Shown here in pieces: positions 56,618 to 64,000 of a DNA stretch of 64,000 nucleotides. A program made the position numbers and the translations under genes. The stretch is taken from positions 1 through 64,000 of the forward strand of contig JAIEPY010000022.1 of the NCBI GenBank assembly GCA_019748155.1, read 5' to 3'. This stretch comes from Burkholderiales bacterium (lineage in GTDB: Bacteria; Pseudomonadota; Gammaproteobacteria; Burkholderiales; UBA11063). The notes below the pieces were generated by a model that searched no databases, had not been told where the DNA came from, and saw nothing but the letters and a program-made list of their open reading frames with translations. Each line of letters opens with the position of its first letter. The first letter of the stretch is position 1.

Positions 56618-56694
56618 GTGCATATAACCATAAACATGTCATCCTCGCCTATGCGGGGATCTATCTATAATATAAAAACAGATGGTTATAGCAC
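56618..56694. repeat. Nested hairpin element, REP-like
   Basis: Outer arms GTGC plus TATAACCAT (56618-56631, with one bulged A) pair with ATGGTTATA plus GCAC (56682-56694). Inside, ATCCTCGC (56641-56648) pairs with GCGGGGAT (56653-56660). The inner part resembles the GTCATCCxCGC...GCGGGGAT repeat common in proteobacterial intergenic DNA. A second CCCGC-bearing word lies just downstream. The rest of 56600-56850 is AT-rich leader. Confidence 0.55.
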
Positions 56695-56850
56695 ATGGAT
56701 TCCCGCTTCTTTTGTAGTGTTGTGTTGATTACAGGCAGAAATTACAAAGTGCGCAATATCGGATTATACGTTTCAGACTTGAGTGGCGTTGGTGTAAAGA
56801 AAATACCGTAAATATGGTAAAATTTACCAATAAAATCTATTTATAAAACA

Positions 56851-58881
56851 ATGGTGGCTATGAATATCACTCAAATCGAACACAATATCAAAAAATTACT
56901 TGAAAGCTTTAATCAAGATACATTTATCTATGACCTACTACTGGCATACGGATTACCTAAAGCATCAATCAGCCGTCTGCAAAAAGGTAGTCTGAACCTC
57001 TCTAAAAATGAAGCTGAAATACTCTGGAAAAAGAAGCTGTTTTTTAAAGTAGTAACGACAGATGAGCTCTATAGCACTACCGATAGCTATAAAAATCAAC
57101 CTGATTTAATCAAACACGATCCACGATTTATTATCATAAGCGATTATCAGCAGCTACTAGCCATCGATACTAAAACCTTTGAAACTCTTGATAGCAAAAT
57201 CACTGAGCTGGATAAATGCTTTGATTTCTTTTTGCCGTGGGCGGGGATGGAAAAAGCTACTTATCAAGGTGAAAACCCTGCGGATGTTAAAGCTGCCGAA
57301 AAAATGGCAAAACTCTTTGATGAGATACGCAAAGATAATCCCACACTCACCAGCAAAGAACAACTGCATAGTCTAAATGTATTTTTATCACGGTTACTAT
57401 TCTGTTTTTTTGCCGAAGATACCGGGATATTTGAAGCCAAACAGTTCACCAATGCGCTAAAAAATTATACTCAGCCCGATGGCTCAGATTTACATGAGTA
57501 CCTCGCTAAAATTTTTGTAGTAATGAACCAAAAAGAGCGCAATGAGTTACCTGACTATATCGGCAAATTTCCCTATGTCAATGGTGGCTTATTTAGAAAT
57601 AATCACCCAGTACCGCAGTTTAGCTTCAAATCACGCCAATTACTCCTTGAAAATGGTGATCTTGATTGGTCGGTAATTAATCCTGATATATTTGGTTCAA
57701 TGATGCAGGCGGTAGTGGATAGCGCACAGCGTAGTGGTCTTGGGATGCACTATACCTCGGTACCCAATATCATGAAAGTTATTGAGCCGTTATTTCTCAA
57801 TGATCTCAAAGAAGAATTTGAGAAATCACAAGATAGCAAATCTAAACTAGAAAAACTACTTGCCAGAATCGCCAAGATCAAGATTTTTGACCCTGCTTGT
57901 GGTTCGGGTAACTTCTTGATTATCGCCTATAAAGAATTACGTAATCTTGAAATAGCCATCATGCAGCGCATTGATGAGCTAACTGGTAAACCATCAATGA
58001 TGTTTTCACAAATCCATTTGAGTAGTTTCTATGGGATTGAAATCGATGATTTTTCCCATGAAATAGCCAAATTATCATTATGGCTGGCTGAACATCAGAT
58101 GAATCTATGCTTTGAAAAAGAATTTGGCAGAACACTACCAGCTTTACCTCTCAAAGATAGTGGTAATATTGTCTGTGCTAATGCGTGCCGTATCAACTGG
58201 GAGACAGTTTGTCCCAAAACTCCAGATGATGAGATTTATGTGTTGGGTAATCCCCCGTATTTGGGGTTTAATGAGAGAAATAAATTAGGTAGTTCAAACG
58301 AAGATATGGAGATTGTATTTGAAGCACTAGGAAATGTTAAACGCCTAGATTATATTTCATGTTGGTTTAAATTAGCTACAGATTACATACATAACACTGT
58401 TAATAAATATGTATTTGTTTCAACAAACTCAATATGTCAAGGCGAGCAGGTTGCAATGTTATGGCCGTATATATTTCAAAATAACCAGGAGATATTTTTT
58501 GCTCACCAATCTTTTAAGTGGGGGAATAATGCAAAATTAAATGCAGGGGTTACTTGTGTAATTATTGGCATTCAAATGAAGTCTGTATCTACTAAATATA
58601 TATATCAGCATAACCAATCTATTACAGTCAGCTATATAAATCCATATTTAACAGGTAGTAGAATAACATTTATTTCACCAAGCACAAGCTCTATTTCGAA
58701 CCTGCCAACAATGATACTCGGTAGTAGCCCCATTGATGGCGGGCATTTAATGTTGAGCATACATGAGGTGAATGAAATCTTACTTAATTATCCAGAAGCT
58801 AAAATATTCATTAAGTCTTACGTAGGTGGTGAAGATATATTACACCGCAATAAAAGATTCTGCTTATGGATTGAAGATTAA
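56851..58881 (+). CDS. MmeI-like restriction-methyltransferase, N-terminal part, interrupted by stop
   Basis: These 676 residues cover the N-terminal MmeI-type region (GSLNLSKNEAEILW, then a possible nuclease half-motif AIDTKTFETLD), a helical spacer (about 150-330) and the adenine-methyltransferase domain with motif I FDPACGSGNF (about 346) and NPPY (about 467). The target-recognition part begins and then hits TAA at 58879-58881 after RNKRFCLWIED. The next frame continues in register from 58882. No good ribosome site is visible for ATG 56851; ATG 56860 is an alternative. It may be a nonsense mutant or a split enzyme. Confidence 0.82.
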   Translation: MVAMNITQIEHNIKKLLESFNQDTFIYDLLLAYGLPKASISRLQKGSLNLSKNEAEILWKKKLFFKVVTTDELYSTTDSYKNQPDLIKHDPRFIIISDYQQLLAIDTKTFETLDSKITELDKCFDFFLPWAGMEKATYQGENPADVKAAEKMAKLFDEIRKDNPTLTSKEQLHSLNVFLSRLLFCFFAEDTGIFEAKQFTNALKNYTQPDGSDLHEYLAKIFVVMNQKERNELPDYIGKFPYVNGGLFRNNHPVPQFSFKSRQLLLENGDLDWSVINPDIFGSMMQAVVDSAQRSGLGMHYTSVPNIMKVIEPLFLNDLKEEFEKSQDSKSKLEKLLARIAKIKIFDPACGSGNFLIIAYKELRNLEIAIMQRIDELTGKPSMMFSQIHLSSFYGIEIDDFSHEIAKLSLWLAEHQMNLCFEKEFGRTLPALPLKDSGNIVCANACRINWETVCPKTPDDEIYVLGNPPYLGFNERNKLGSSNEDMEIVFEALGNVKRLDYISCWFKLATDYIHNTVNKYVFVSTNSICQGEQVAMLWPYIFQNNQEIFFAHQSFKWGNNAKLNAGVTCVIIGIQMKSVSTKYIYQHNQSITVSYINPYLTGSRITFISPSTSSISNLPTMILGSSPIDGGHLMLSIHEVNEILLNYPEAKIFIKSYVGGEDILHRNKRFCLWIED

Positions 58882-59508
58882 CAATTGGAAACGGCATTAA
58901 AGATTCCACCGATCAAATTAAAAATCGAAAAGTGCAAAAATTATCGAACAAGTGGCGGACGTGATGCGAAAAAAGGGATCAATATTCCACATAGATTCTT
59001 TTATAAAAAATATCAACCAGATGAATCTTTAGTTATTCCGATGACAAGCACCGAAAATAATCTTTATATACCAGCAAGTCACCTCACAAAAAATACAGTA
59101 CCTAGCAATGGCGTATGTGTAATTTATAACCCACAAATTACGCACTATGGAATTTTGTCTTCAAGAATGCATTATATTTGGGTAGAAAGTGTTACTGGAA
59201 AGTTAGAGTCTCGAATTAGGTACTCAGTAAACTTAGCATATAACACCTTTCCATTCCCCAATATAAGTGAAGATCAAAAAAAACGCATAGAAATGTATGT
59301 TTTAGAAGTTTTAGATATGCGTGAACGACATTCTGAGAAAACCCTTGCTGAGCTGTACCACAAAGACAAAATGCCAAATGGCTTGCGCCAAGCTCACCAT
59401 AATCTAGATATTGCGATAGAACAATGCTACCGCCTTAAACCGTTTGCCTCCGATGAAGAGCACCTCTTTACCCTCTACGAGCAAATGACTGCAAAAGGCT
59501 CTAAATAA
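58882..59508 (+). CDS. MmeI-like restriction-methyltransferase, C-terminal part after the stop
   Basis: This continues the preceding gene in the same frame immediately after its TAA. The first possible start is TTG 58885, giving 207 residues. It carries the rest of the target-recognition domain (YIPASHLTKNTVPSNGVCVIYN, then HYGILSSRMHYIWV) and the C-terminal helical domain (RIRYSVNLAYNTFPFP, then ALDQ-type AHHNLDIAIEQCY). Together the two parts total about 884 residues, the usual family length. No strong ribosome site precedes TTG 58885, so separate translation would need coupling. Confidence 0.75.
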   Translation, partial: QLETALKIPPIKLKIEKCKNYRTSGGRDAKKGINIPHRFFYKKYQPDESLVIPMTSTENNLYIPASHLTKNTVPSNGVCVIYNPQITHYGILSSRMHYIWVESVTGKLESRIRYSVNLAYNTFPFPNISEDQKKRIEMYVLEVLDMRERHSEKTLAELYHKDKMPNGLRQAHHNLDIAIEQCYRLKPFASDEEHLFTLYEQMTAKGSK

Positions 59509-60977
59509 TGCAACGTAAAGTTTTAGAGTTAGCTAAAAAATGCGATGACGTCATTATTACTAATGATCAAGATAGGATTAATAAGCAAATTGTTAGTTGT
59601 TTTGAAATGATAGATAGTCTATCCGATAAGAATGAAATAGGTTATATCTATTATTGTATCGGTAATTTATATGCCACACTAGGCAATCATGAAATCCAAG
59701 CATTGAACTCGTTTAGGTTAGCAAAAAAAAATATTTCGACTAATAGATTTGATCTTTATGACCTAATTTGTCAAATAGAAACAAATGAAGCTAATCAACT
59801 AGCAAAAATGGGAAGATTAATCGAAACCATTTCTATTTATTATCAATTTATCACTCACGTCAAACCGAGTGAAGCTAAAATTGTTAGTTTGATACATGCT
59901 ATCAACAATCTATGTGAGCTTGGACATATTATTAATAACAAAAATGTTGCACAATATTATTTTGTTAAAGCAATCATACTTAAACGGCTATTATTCGATA
60001 TTCAGACCTCCCCACTCATTGATACATATCAACAGCAAATAATCAATGACTTTCTAATTAGACACCCTTTGCAAGAAAACAATGATGTTGAAGATGGAAT
60101 TAGCGCATTACAAGATACAGGCTCAAAAGACTCATTTAGAAAATCTGAGCAGCAATATCGTACATGGTGTTTAGAAAATATTTTATTCTTAAATCATATG
60201 AATGATTTAGCGTTTTCATATTTTGATGCTAAAGATACAATTACTTTTCCAGATTATCAAATTAATTTAGCGAGCGACTGTTCATCTAAACCTCATTTTG
60301 CAATAGCTTTTGCAAATATTAAACGTGAATTTTGCTTTGCTAGATATTTAGCATACGAAGGAATCAGCAAAAAATATCCTAAATTTGAGGGAAAAAGCTT
60401 ATATCTTGCATCAGATTATTATAACTCTGACTATTCAGGTAAAACAGAAAGGTTAAAAACATCATTTAGATTAGCTTTGGGAGTCTTAGATAAATTAATT
60501 AATCTACTGATTTCATATTTGAAATTAGATAAAGAAAAGATAAAAAAAAATAGAAGCTGTAGTAAAATAGAAATTAAACCTGAATTTTTTGAAACTTATT
60601 TAACAAACTATCTCCACACTAACAAATATATAAAAGCATTATATTATGTTTCATGTGACCTAAACAATGGATATAACGCTCCAGAGGCTCAAACTGAAAA
60701 ACTAATTGCAGAATCAAAACATTTGAAAAAATTACGAAATGATTTAGAACATAACTGGGTACATGTATTAGAGTTTATTTTAGATGATTCAAAATGCTGT
60801 GATCAAGATTACGCAAACTATATAGAGACTGAACAATTAGAGTCAGACACCATCAAAGTATTAAAATTAGTGCGGTCATGTATTATATATTTAGTCTTTG
60901 CTGTACAACTAGAGGAAAATAACCGACAATCAGACGGCAAGTCAATTAGTTTAGAAATACCAATTTGGAGTAAATAG
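59508..60977 (+). CDS. LA2681-like HEPN protein with TPR-like N-terminus
   Basis: This 489-residue protein has helical TPR-like repeats in about residues 40-160. The C-terminal half (about 217-430) matches the LA2681 HEPN family by pattern: ENILFLNHMNDL, NIKREFCFARYLAYEG, LKTSFRLALGVLDKL. It ends in the RNase-type motif R410-N-D-L-E-H415 (R-x4-H) of HEPN ribonucleases. Family recognition is from memory of its pattern, not a search. The start ATG overlaps the stop of the previous gene by 1 nt, and its stop abuts the next start, so it is coupled to both. Confidence 0.75.
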   Translation: MQRKVLELAKKCDDVIITNDQDRINKQIVSCFEMIDSLSDKNEIGYIYYCIGNLYATLGNHEIQALNSFRLAKKNISTNRFDLYDLICQIETNEANQLAKMGRLIETISIYYQFITHVKPSEAKIVSLIHAINNLCELGHIINNKNVAQYYFVKAIILKRLLFDIQTSPLIDTYQQQIINDFLIRHPLQENNDVEDGISALQDTGSKDSFRKSEQQYRTWCLENILFLNHMNDLAFSYFDAKDTITFPDYQINLASDCSSKPHFAIAFANIKREFCFARYLAYEGISKKYPKFEGKSLYLASDYYNSDYSGKTERLKTSFRLALGVLDKLINLLISYLKLDKEKIKKNRSCSKIEIKPEFFETYLTNYLHTNKYIKALYYVSCDLNNGYNAPEAQTEKLIAESKHLKKLRNDLEHNWVHVLEFILDDSKCCDQDYANYIETEQLESDTIKVLKLVRSCIIYLVFAVQLEENNRQSDGKSISLEIPIWSK

Positions 60978-62615
60978 ATGTTTTTTTTAAGATTAAATCA
61001 AACGCGTTGGCTAGATAAAAAACTAGCTAGGATATGCTTATTTATTTATCATGGATGGATTACAGGTAAGAAGTCATCAATCATTTTTTTTATTACTAAT
61101 TTATTTGGTCTTATATTATCTTTTATTATGATGTTTCGCTCCGATTTATTCCTAGGTTTAGATGAAACATTTGATGGAACTCTTTGGAGTGGATTGAATA
61201 GCTTTTTAGCTGCAATCTGGACAGGGCTATTAATGTTGGCAATATATATCACAACTTCTTTGTACCCAGAAATACAAAAAGATTTATATGACCTAGATGA
61301 TGAGACAATAGCTATACAATTGTTAGATATCAATCCTGTAACAATGCTATTTTTTCAAACATCAATAGCACTAATATCTTTATCTATTACTTCTCTAGTT
61401 ATATTTATCGAAAAATTTTCAGATGAGAGTGTAATTAAATATTATGTATTTTTTTATTTATTCTTTATAGTAGAAGCTTTATGTATTGAGTTATTTAATA
61501 TTAGAAAAGTCTTCTTTAAAAGCAAAAATTACACGTATGATCTTTTAAAGCTTGCTAAATATGATGTTCAAAATAGGAATAAGTTTATTAATGCGCTAAA
61601 AAGCTTTATGAAAAAAGACTTCAATAAAAGCATGCATAATAAATTATCAAAAGATTACTGCTTAATCAATAAAAAATGCCTAATATCAAAAGATTATGAA
61701 TTTGTACAATTAATTATAAAAGAATGTTATATTGAATTGCTGGTAGATTTTAATCGGGAAGATAACCAAAAATACATTAATTTGCTATACTTATTACAGC
61801 CTGTACAAGAAAACTTATTAGAAATAGATAACCAATATGTAACCAATTACTTTTGTAAAATTATTGAATTAAATTTAGTTTTGGATAAGCGTAGTCAAAA
61901 TCAATTAGTCGATTATTATATTCAAACAATACAACAGCTTGTAACTTCCAAAGCTAAAGAATGGAATAAATCAGAATTTATTAAAGGAATATTAGCTACT
62001 TATAAGAGTACTAACTCATTATATCAAATAGTCTTTAGAAGTAATATATTTGATGAGTTTATTGAACAGCAAAATTATGCTCCTGCGGCTAGTGGTTTAG
62101 CGTATGGATTTTTTCTTAATCTTGCATATAAATCAAATATGAAGTATTTCAAAAAACATGGGTTTCTATGTGCTGATTTATTAAAATTAATGATTGCGGT
62201 TGAGTTGGCTGAACCAATTGGTGACTTTATACCATTAAATTTATCTATTAATTGCTTACCTGAAATTTTAACCAAATGTATTGAATGTGACGATTCTTTA
62301 TTTGTCCATTTTGTTATTTTTGTATTCTACTATAATAAATTATTTCCTACCCAATCAATTAAAATTGATCAATTCGTTAAAATCTTAAATAATTATAATG
62401 ATTCGTATTATAACTTATTAAATGAGATGATTATACTATCTACCAATAATGTTGAAATAATTGAGATTGAAGAAATTAGTGGTGGTAATTTCATGAATAA
62501 AGATGGACACTTCGATCTGTACAGGACTAGAGAAATGGATTCTTTTCTAGGAAGTAATTTATGTAATGATCTGAATAATAGAGATATTTTCAGAACTTGT
62601 GGCATAATTTATTGA
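60978..62615 (+). CDS. Membrane protein with four helices and large cytosolic domain
   Basis: This 545-residue protein has four likely membrane helices in its first third (about 34-53, 73-96, 121-145, 153-173), then about 370 residues of Lys/Asn-rich, mostly helical soluble sequence. I recognise no catalytic motif. Its ATG follows the HEPN stop with no spacer, so the two are almost surely co-translated and likely work together. The base composition is clearly more AT-rich than the housekeeping genes, consistent with transfer. Confidence 0.65.
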   Translation: MFFLRLNQTRWLDKKLARICLFIYHGWITGKKSSIIFFITNLFGLILSFIMMFRSDLFLGLDETFDGTLWSGLNSFLAAIWTGLLMLAIYITTSLYPEIQKDLYDLDDETIAIQLLDINPVTMLFFQTSIALISLSITSLVIFIEKFSDESVIKYYVFFYLFFIVEALCIELFNIRKVFFKSKNYTYDLLKLAKYDVQNRNKFINALKSFMKKDFNKSMHNKLSKDYCLINKKCLISKDYEFVQLIIKECYIELLVDFNREDNQKYINLLYLLQPVQENLLEIDNQYVTNYFCKIIELNLVLDKRSQNQLVDYYIQTIQQLVTSKAKEWNKSEFIKGILATYKSTNSLYQIVFRSNIFDEFIEQQNYAPAASGLAYGFFLNLAYKSNMKYFKKHGFLCADLLKLMIAVELAEPIGDFIPLNLSINCLPEILTKCIECDDSLFVHFVIFVFYYNKLFPTQSIKIDQFVKILNNYNDSYYNLLNEMIILSTNNVEIIEIEEISGGNFMNKDGHFDLYRTREMDSFLGSNLCNDLNNRDIFRTCGIIY

Positions 62616-62646
62616 TAATAAAACCTATTAAAGTACAAATAAATAT

Positions 62647-62917
62647 ATGAACATTAAAAACTACATCTCCGGCGAATTACGCCAAGAAGACCTATACAAA
62701 AGCTTTGTGCCATACCTTTACTTGGGATGAGCCGCAAATTAATACATTGCTGGAAGATGCAACTCGTGCATTGGGTGAACTTAATGCGTTTACTATGATA
62801 GTGCCAAATGTGGATATTTTTATCTAGATGCACATCACCAAGGAAGCTAATACCTCCAGCAAGATAGATGGCACCAAGGCTGAGATTAATAATGTTTTAT
62901 ATTTAGACGCTATTTAG
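62647..62917 (+). pseudogene. Fic-family N-terminal remnant
   Basis: The fragment begins MNIKNYISGELRQ...YKSFVP in one frame. After a 1-nt shift it continues TFTWDEPQINTLLEDATRAL, GELNAFTMIVPNVD, a TAG stop, then MHITKEANTSSKIDGTKAEI. This is the N-terminal domain of class-II-type Fic proteins, which add AMP to targets. The inhibitory helix motif S-x3-(E/D)-G is retained as SSKIDG. The catalytic HPFxxGNGR region is absent. The gene is dead: a frameshift, a stop and loss of the catalytic core. Confidence 0.75.
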
Positions 62918-62949
62918 GTATTTATAACAAAACTTAGAGTAAGCGGAGG

Positions 62950-63105
62950 TTATAATTAAAGTTAGAGCTCTAACTTTAATTATAAAAAACCTTAGTAAAA
63001 TATGGAGGCTCAACTTTAACTAAGGAATCTGCTTAGTAAAGTTTAGAGGCTTAACCTTTACTAAAAAAGTCCATAGTCAACGTTAGAGTTCTAAGCTTGA
63101 CTATG
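62950..63105. repeat. Array of four diverged palindromes, 40-bp period
   Basis: Four imperfect or perfect palindromes follow one another: 62950-62985 (perfect, 36 bp), 62990-63025, 63033-63064 and 63072-63105. A shared AGAG/GGAG word near each centre ends at 62967, 63007, 63048 and 63088, spacing 40, 41 and 40. The arms follow the pattern CTTAGTTAAAGTTAGAG and its inverse, yet differ in sequence between units while still pairing within each. The array ends 19 bp before the start of the next AlbA_2 gene. It is non-coding. Confidence 0.85.
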
Positions 63106-63124
63106 AAAATAAAAAGAGAAATTT

Positions 63125-64000
63125 ATGACACTCGAACGCACCAATGAATATTTGATCAGTTTACTTCATGAGCTAATCAAACTGCCACAAGAAACTGAAT
63201 GGCTCGAATTTAAAACCAATAAAGCCAAACCAACAGACATTGGCGAATACATCTCTGCATTGTCAAATTCTGCGGCGCTCAAAGGTAAATCTCATGGTTA
63301 TATGATTTGGGGTATTGAGAATAATAGCCATGATATTGTTGGAACGACCTTTGATCCATTTGCCGAAAAAATCGGCAATGAGGAGTTAATCAATTGGCTA
63401 ATACAACGGTTATCACCACGAATTTATTTTTGCTTTTATAACGTAAATTATGATGGTAAGCCAGTTATAATACTTGAAATAAATAGCGCAAGTAATACAC
63501 CGGTTAAATTCACGCATACAGAATTTATTCGCATCGGAAGTTATAAAAAGCCACTCCATGATCATCCTGAAGTAGCTAAAACGTTATGGCGGATATTAGA
63601 CCAAATTCCCTTTGAATTACAGCCAGCAGCAGAGCTTGTGAACGAAGATGAAATTTTACAATTACTAGATTATCCAGCATTCTTTGATTTAATTAATTTA
63701 TCATTACCAGAGAATCGCAACGGAATAATTAGCCGTTTAGCCGATGAAAGACTAATTATTGCTAGTGCCATAACTGGAAAATGGACAATTACTAATTTAG
63801 GCGCAATTTTATTTGCTAAAAAATTAAAGCAATTTAGACATCTTGAGCGTAAATCAGTCCGGGTTATTTTGTATCGAGGGAATAGCCGTCTTGAAACAAT
63901 CAAAGAATTTGAATTAAATAAAGGTTTTGCAACTGGTTTTGCTGGACTAATTGAATTTATAAATTCACAACTTCCACATAATGAAGTAATCGGTACGGCA
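63125..64000 (+). CDS. AlbA_2 domain protein, 3' end outside window
   Basis: An open frame from ATG 63125 runs to the window edge (292 codons, no stop). It begins with an AlbA_2 (Schlafen-like) domain: ETEWLEFKTNKAKPTDIGEY, then ISALSNSAALKGKSHGYMIW, later FIRIGSYKKPLHDHPEVA. A linker containing GKWTITNLGAILFAKKL and VILYRGNSRLETIKEFELN follows, as in the RecG-like ATP-binding regulators. It is a second, different member of the family of the gene at 54120. A weak AGAGAA site precedes the start. The palindrome array just upstream may be its operator. Confidence 0.8.
   Translation, partial: MTLERTNEYLISLLHELIKLPQETEWLEFKTNKAKPTDIGEYISALSNSAALKGKSHGYMIWGIENNSHDIVGTTFDPFAEKIGNEELINWLIQRLSPRIYFCFYNVNYDGKPVIILEINSASNTPVKFTHTEFIRIGSYKKPLHDHPEVAKTLWRILDQIPFELQPAAELVNEDEILQLLDYPAFFDLINLSLPENRNGIISRLADERLIIASAITGKWTITNLGAILFAKKLKQFRHLERKSVRVILYRGNSRLETIKEFELNKGFATGFAGLIEFINSQLPHNEVIGTA

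Noticed and set aside
62950..63105. CRISPR array
   Set aside because: The units are palindromes that differ in sequence; there is no constant repeat with unique spacers, and no cas gene is near.
62950..63124. Type III toxin-antitoxin (ToxIN-like) locus
   Set aside because: Tandem units of similar length are present, but the downstream gene encodes an AlbA_2 protein and not a ToxN-like RNase, and no terminator lies between.

Overview
The window is chromosomal DNA from a low-GC proteobacterium. Gene content fits the Betaproteobacteria, most likely Neisseriales: minC-minD-minE order, a NagE/NagF-type GlcNAc phosphotransferase system, a separate EIIA(Man)-HPr-EI operon, a Neisseria-style PpiD, two-subunit glycyl-tRNA synthetase (glyQ) and a phasin-like protein. 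The taxonomic call is inference from family content and base composition; no rRNA is present to fix it.

Bases 1-12000: a short non-coding left edge with an IS-end-like repeat, an SDR epimerase, a phasin-like gene, two MHS-type transporters, mrp (without its usual N-terminal domain), divergent metG, an exported alpha/beta hydrolase, a lipoprotein and zwf. Bases 12186-22193: a long same-strand run holding two complete phosphoryl-transfer chains (nagF-nagE, then EIIA-ptsH-ptsI), followed without real gaps by ctpA, a Nudix hydrolase, rpe and a MarC protein. Bases 22200-26000: an FMN riboswitch and ribD-ribE-ribBA-ribH. Then come an L,D-transpeptidase and a ModF-like ATPase.

Bases 29242-33083 (minus): smpB, frr, uppS, cdsA, dxr, covering ribosome rescue and recycling, undecaprenyl phosphate, CDP-diacylglycerol and the MEP pathway. 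Bases 33229-41376 (plus): glyQ, nrdR, guaB, ppiD, tldD, yebC and hslO. A lone tyrosine recombinase (minus) follows, then minCDE-trxB, a seven-repeat propeller lipoprotein, polA (minus), tRNA-Lys(CTT) and a very large SNF2 helicase.

Bases 54120-64000 form an accessory, defence-island-like region. It holds an AlbA_2/ATPase/winged-helix regulator whose coding sequence contains a perfect 27-bp inverted repeat; a coiled-coil protein; an MmeI-like restriction-methyltransferase split by one in-frame TAA; a LA2681-type HEPN protein butted against a four-helix membrane protein; a decayed Fic remnant that retains its self-inhibition motif; a 40-bp-periodic array of four diverged palindromes; and the start of a second AlbA_2 gene that runs off the window. 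The HEPN/membrane pair and the palindrome array with the AlbA_2 gene are the best candidates for something undescribed.
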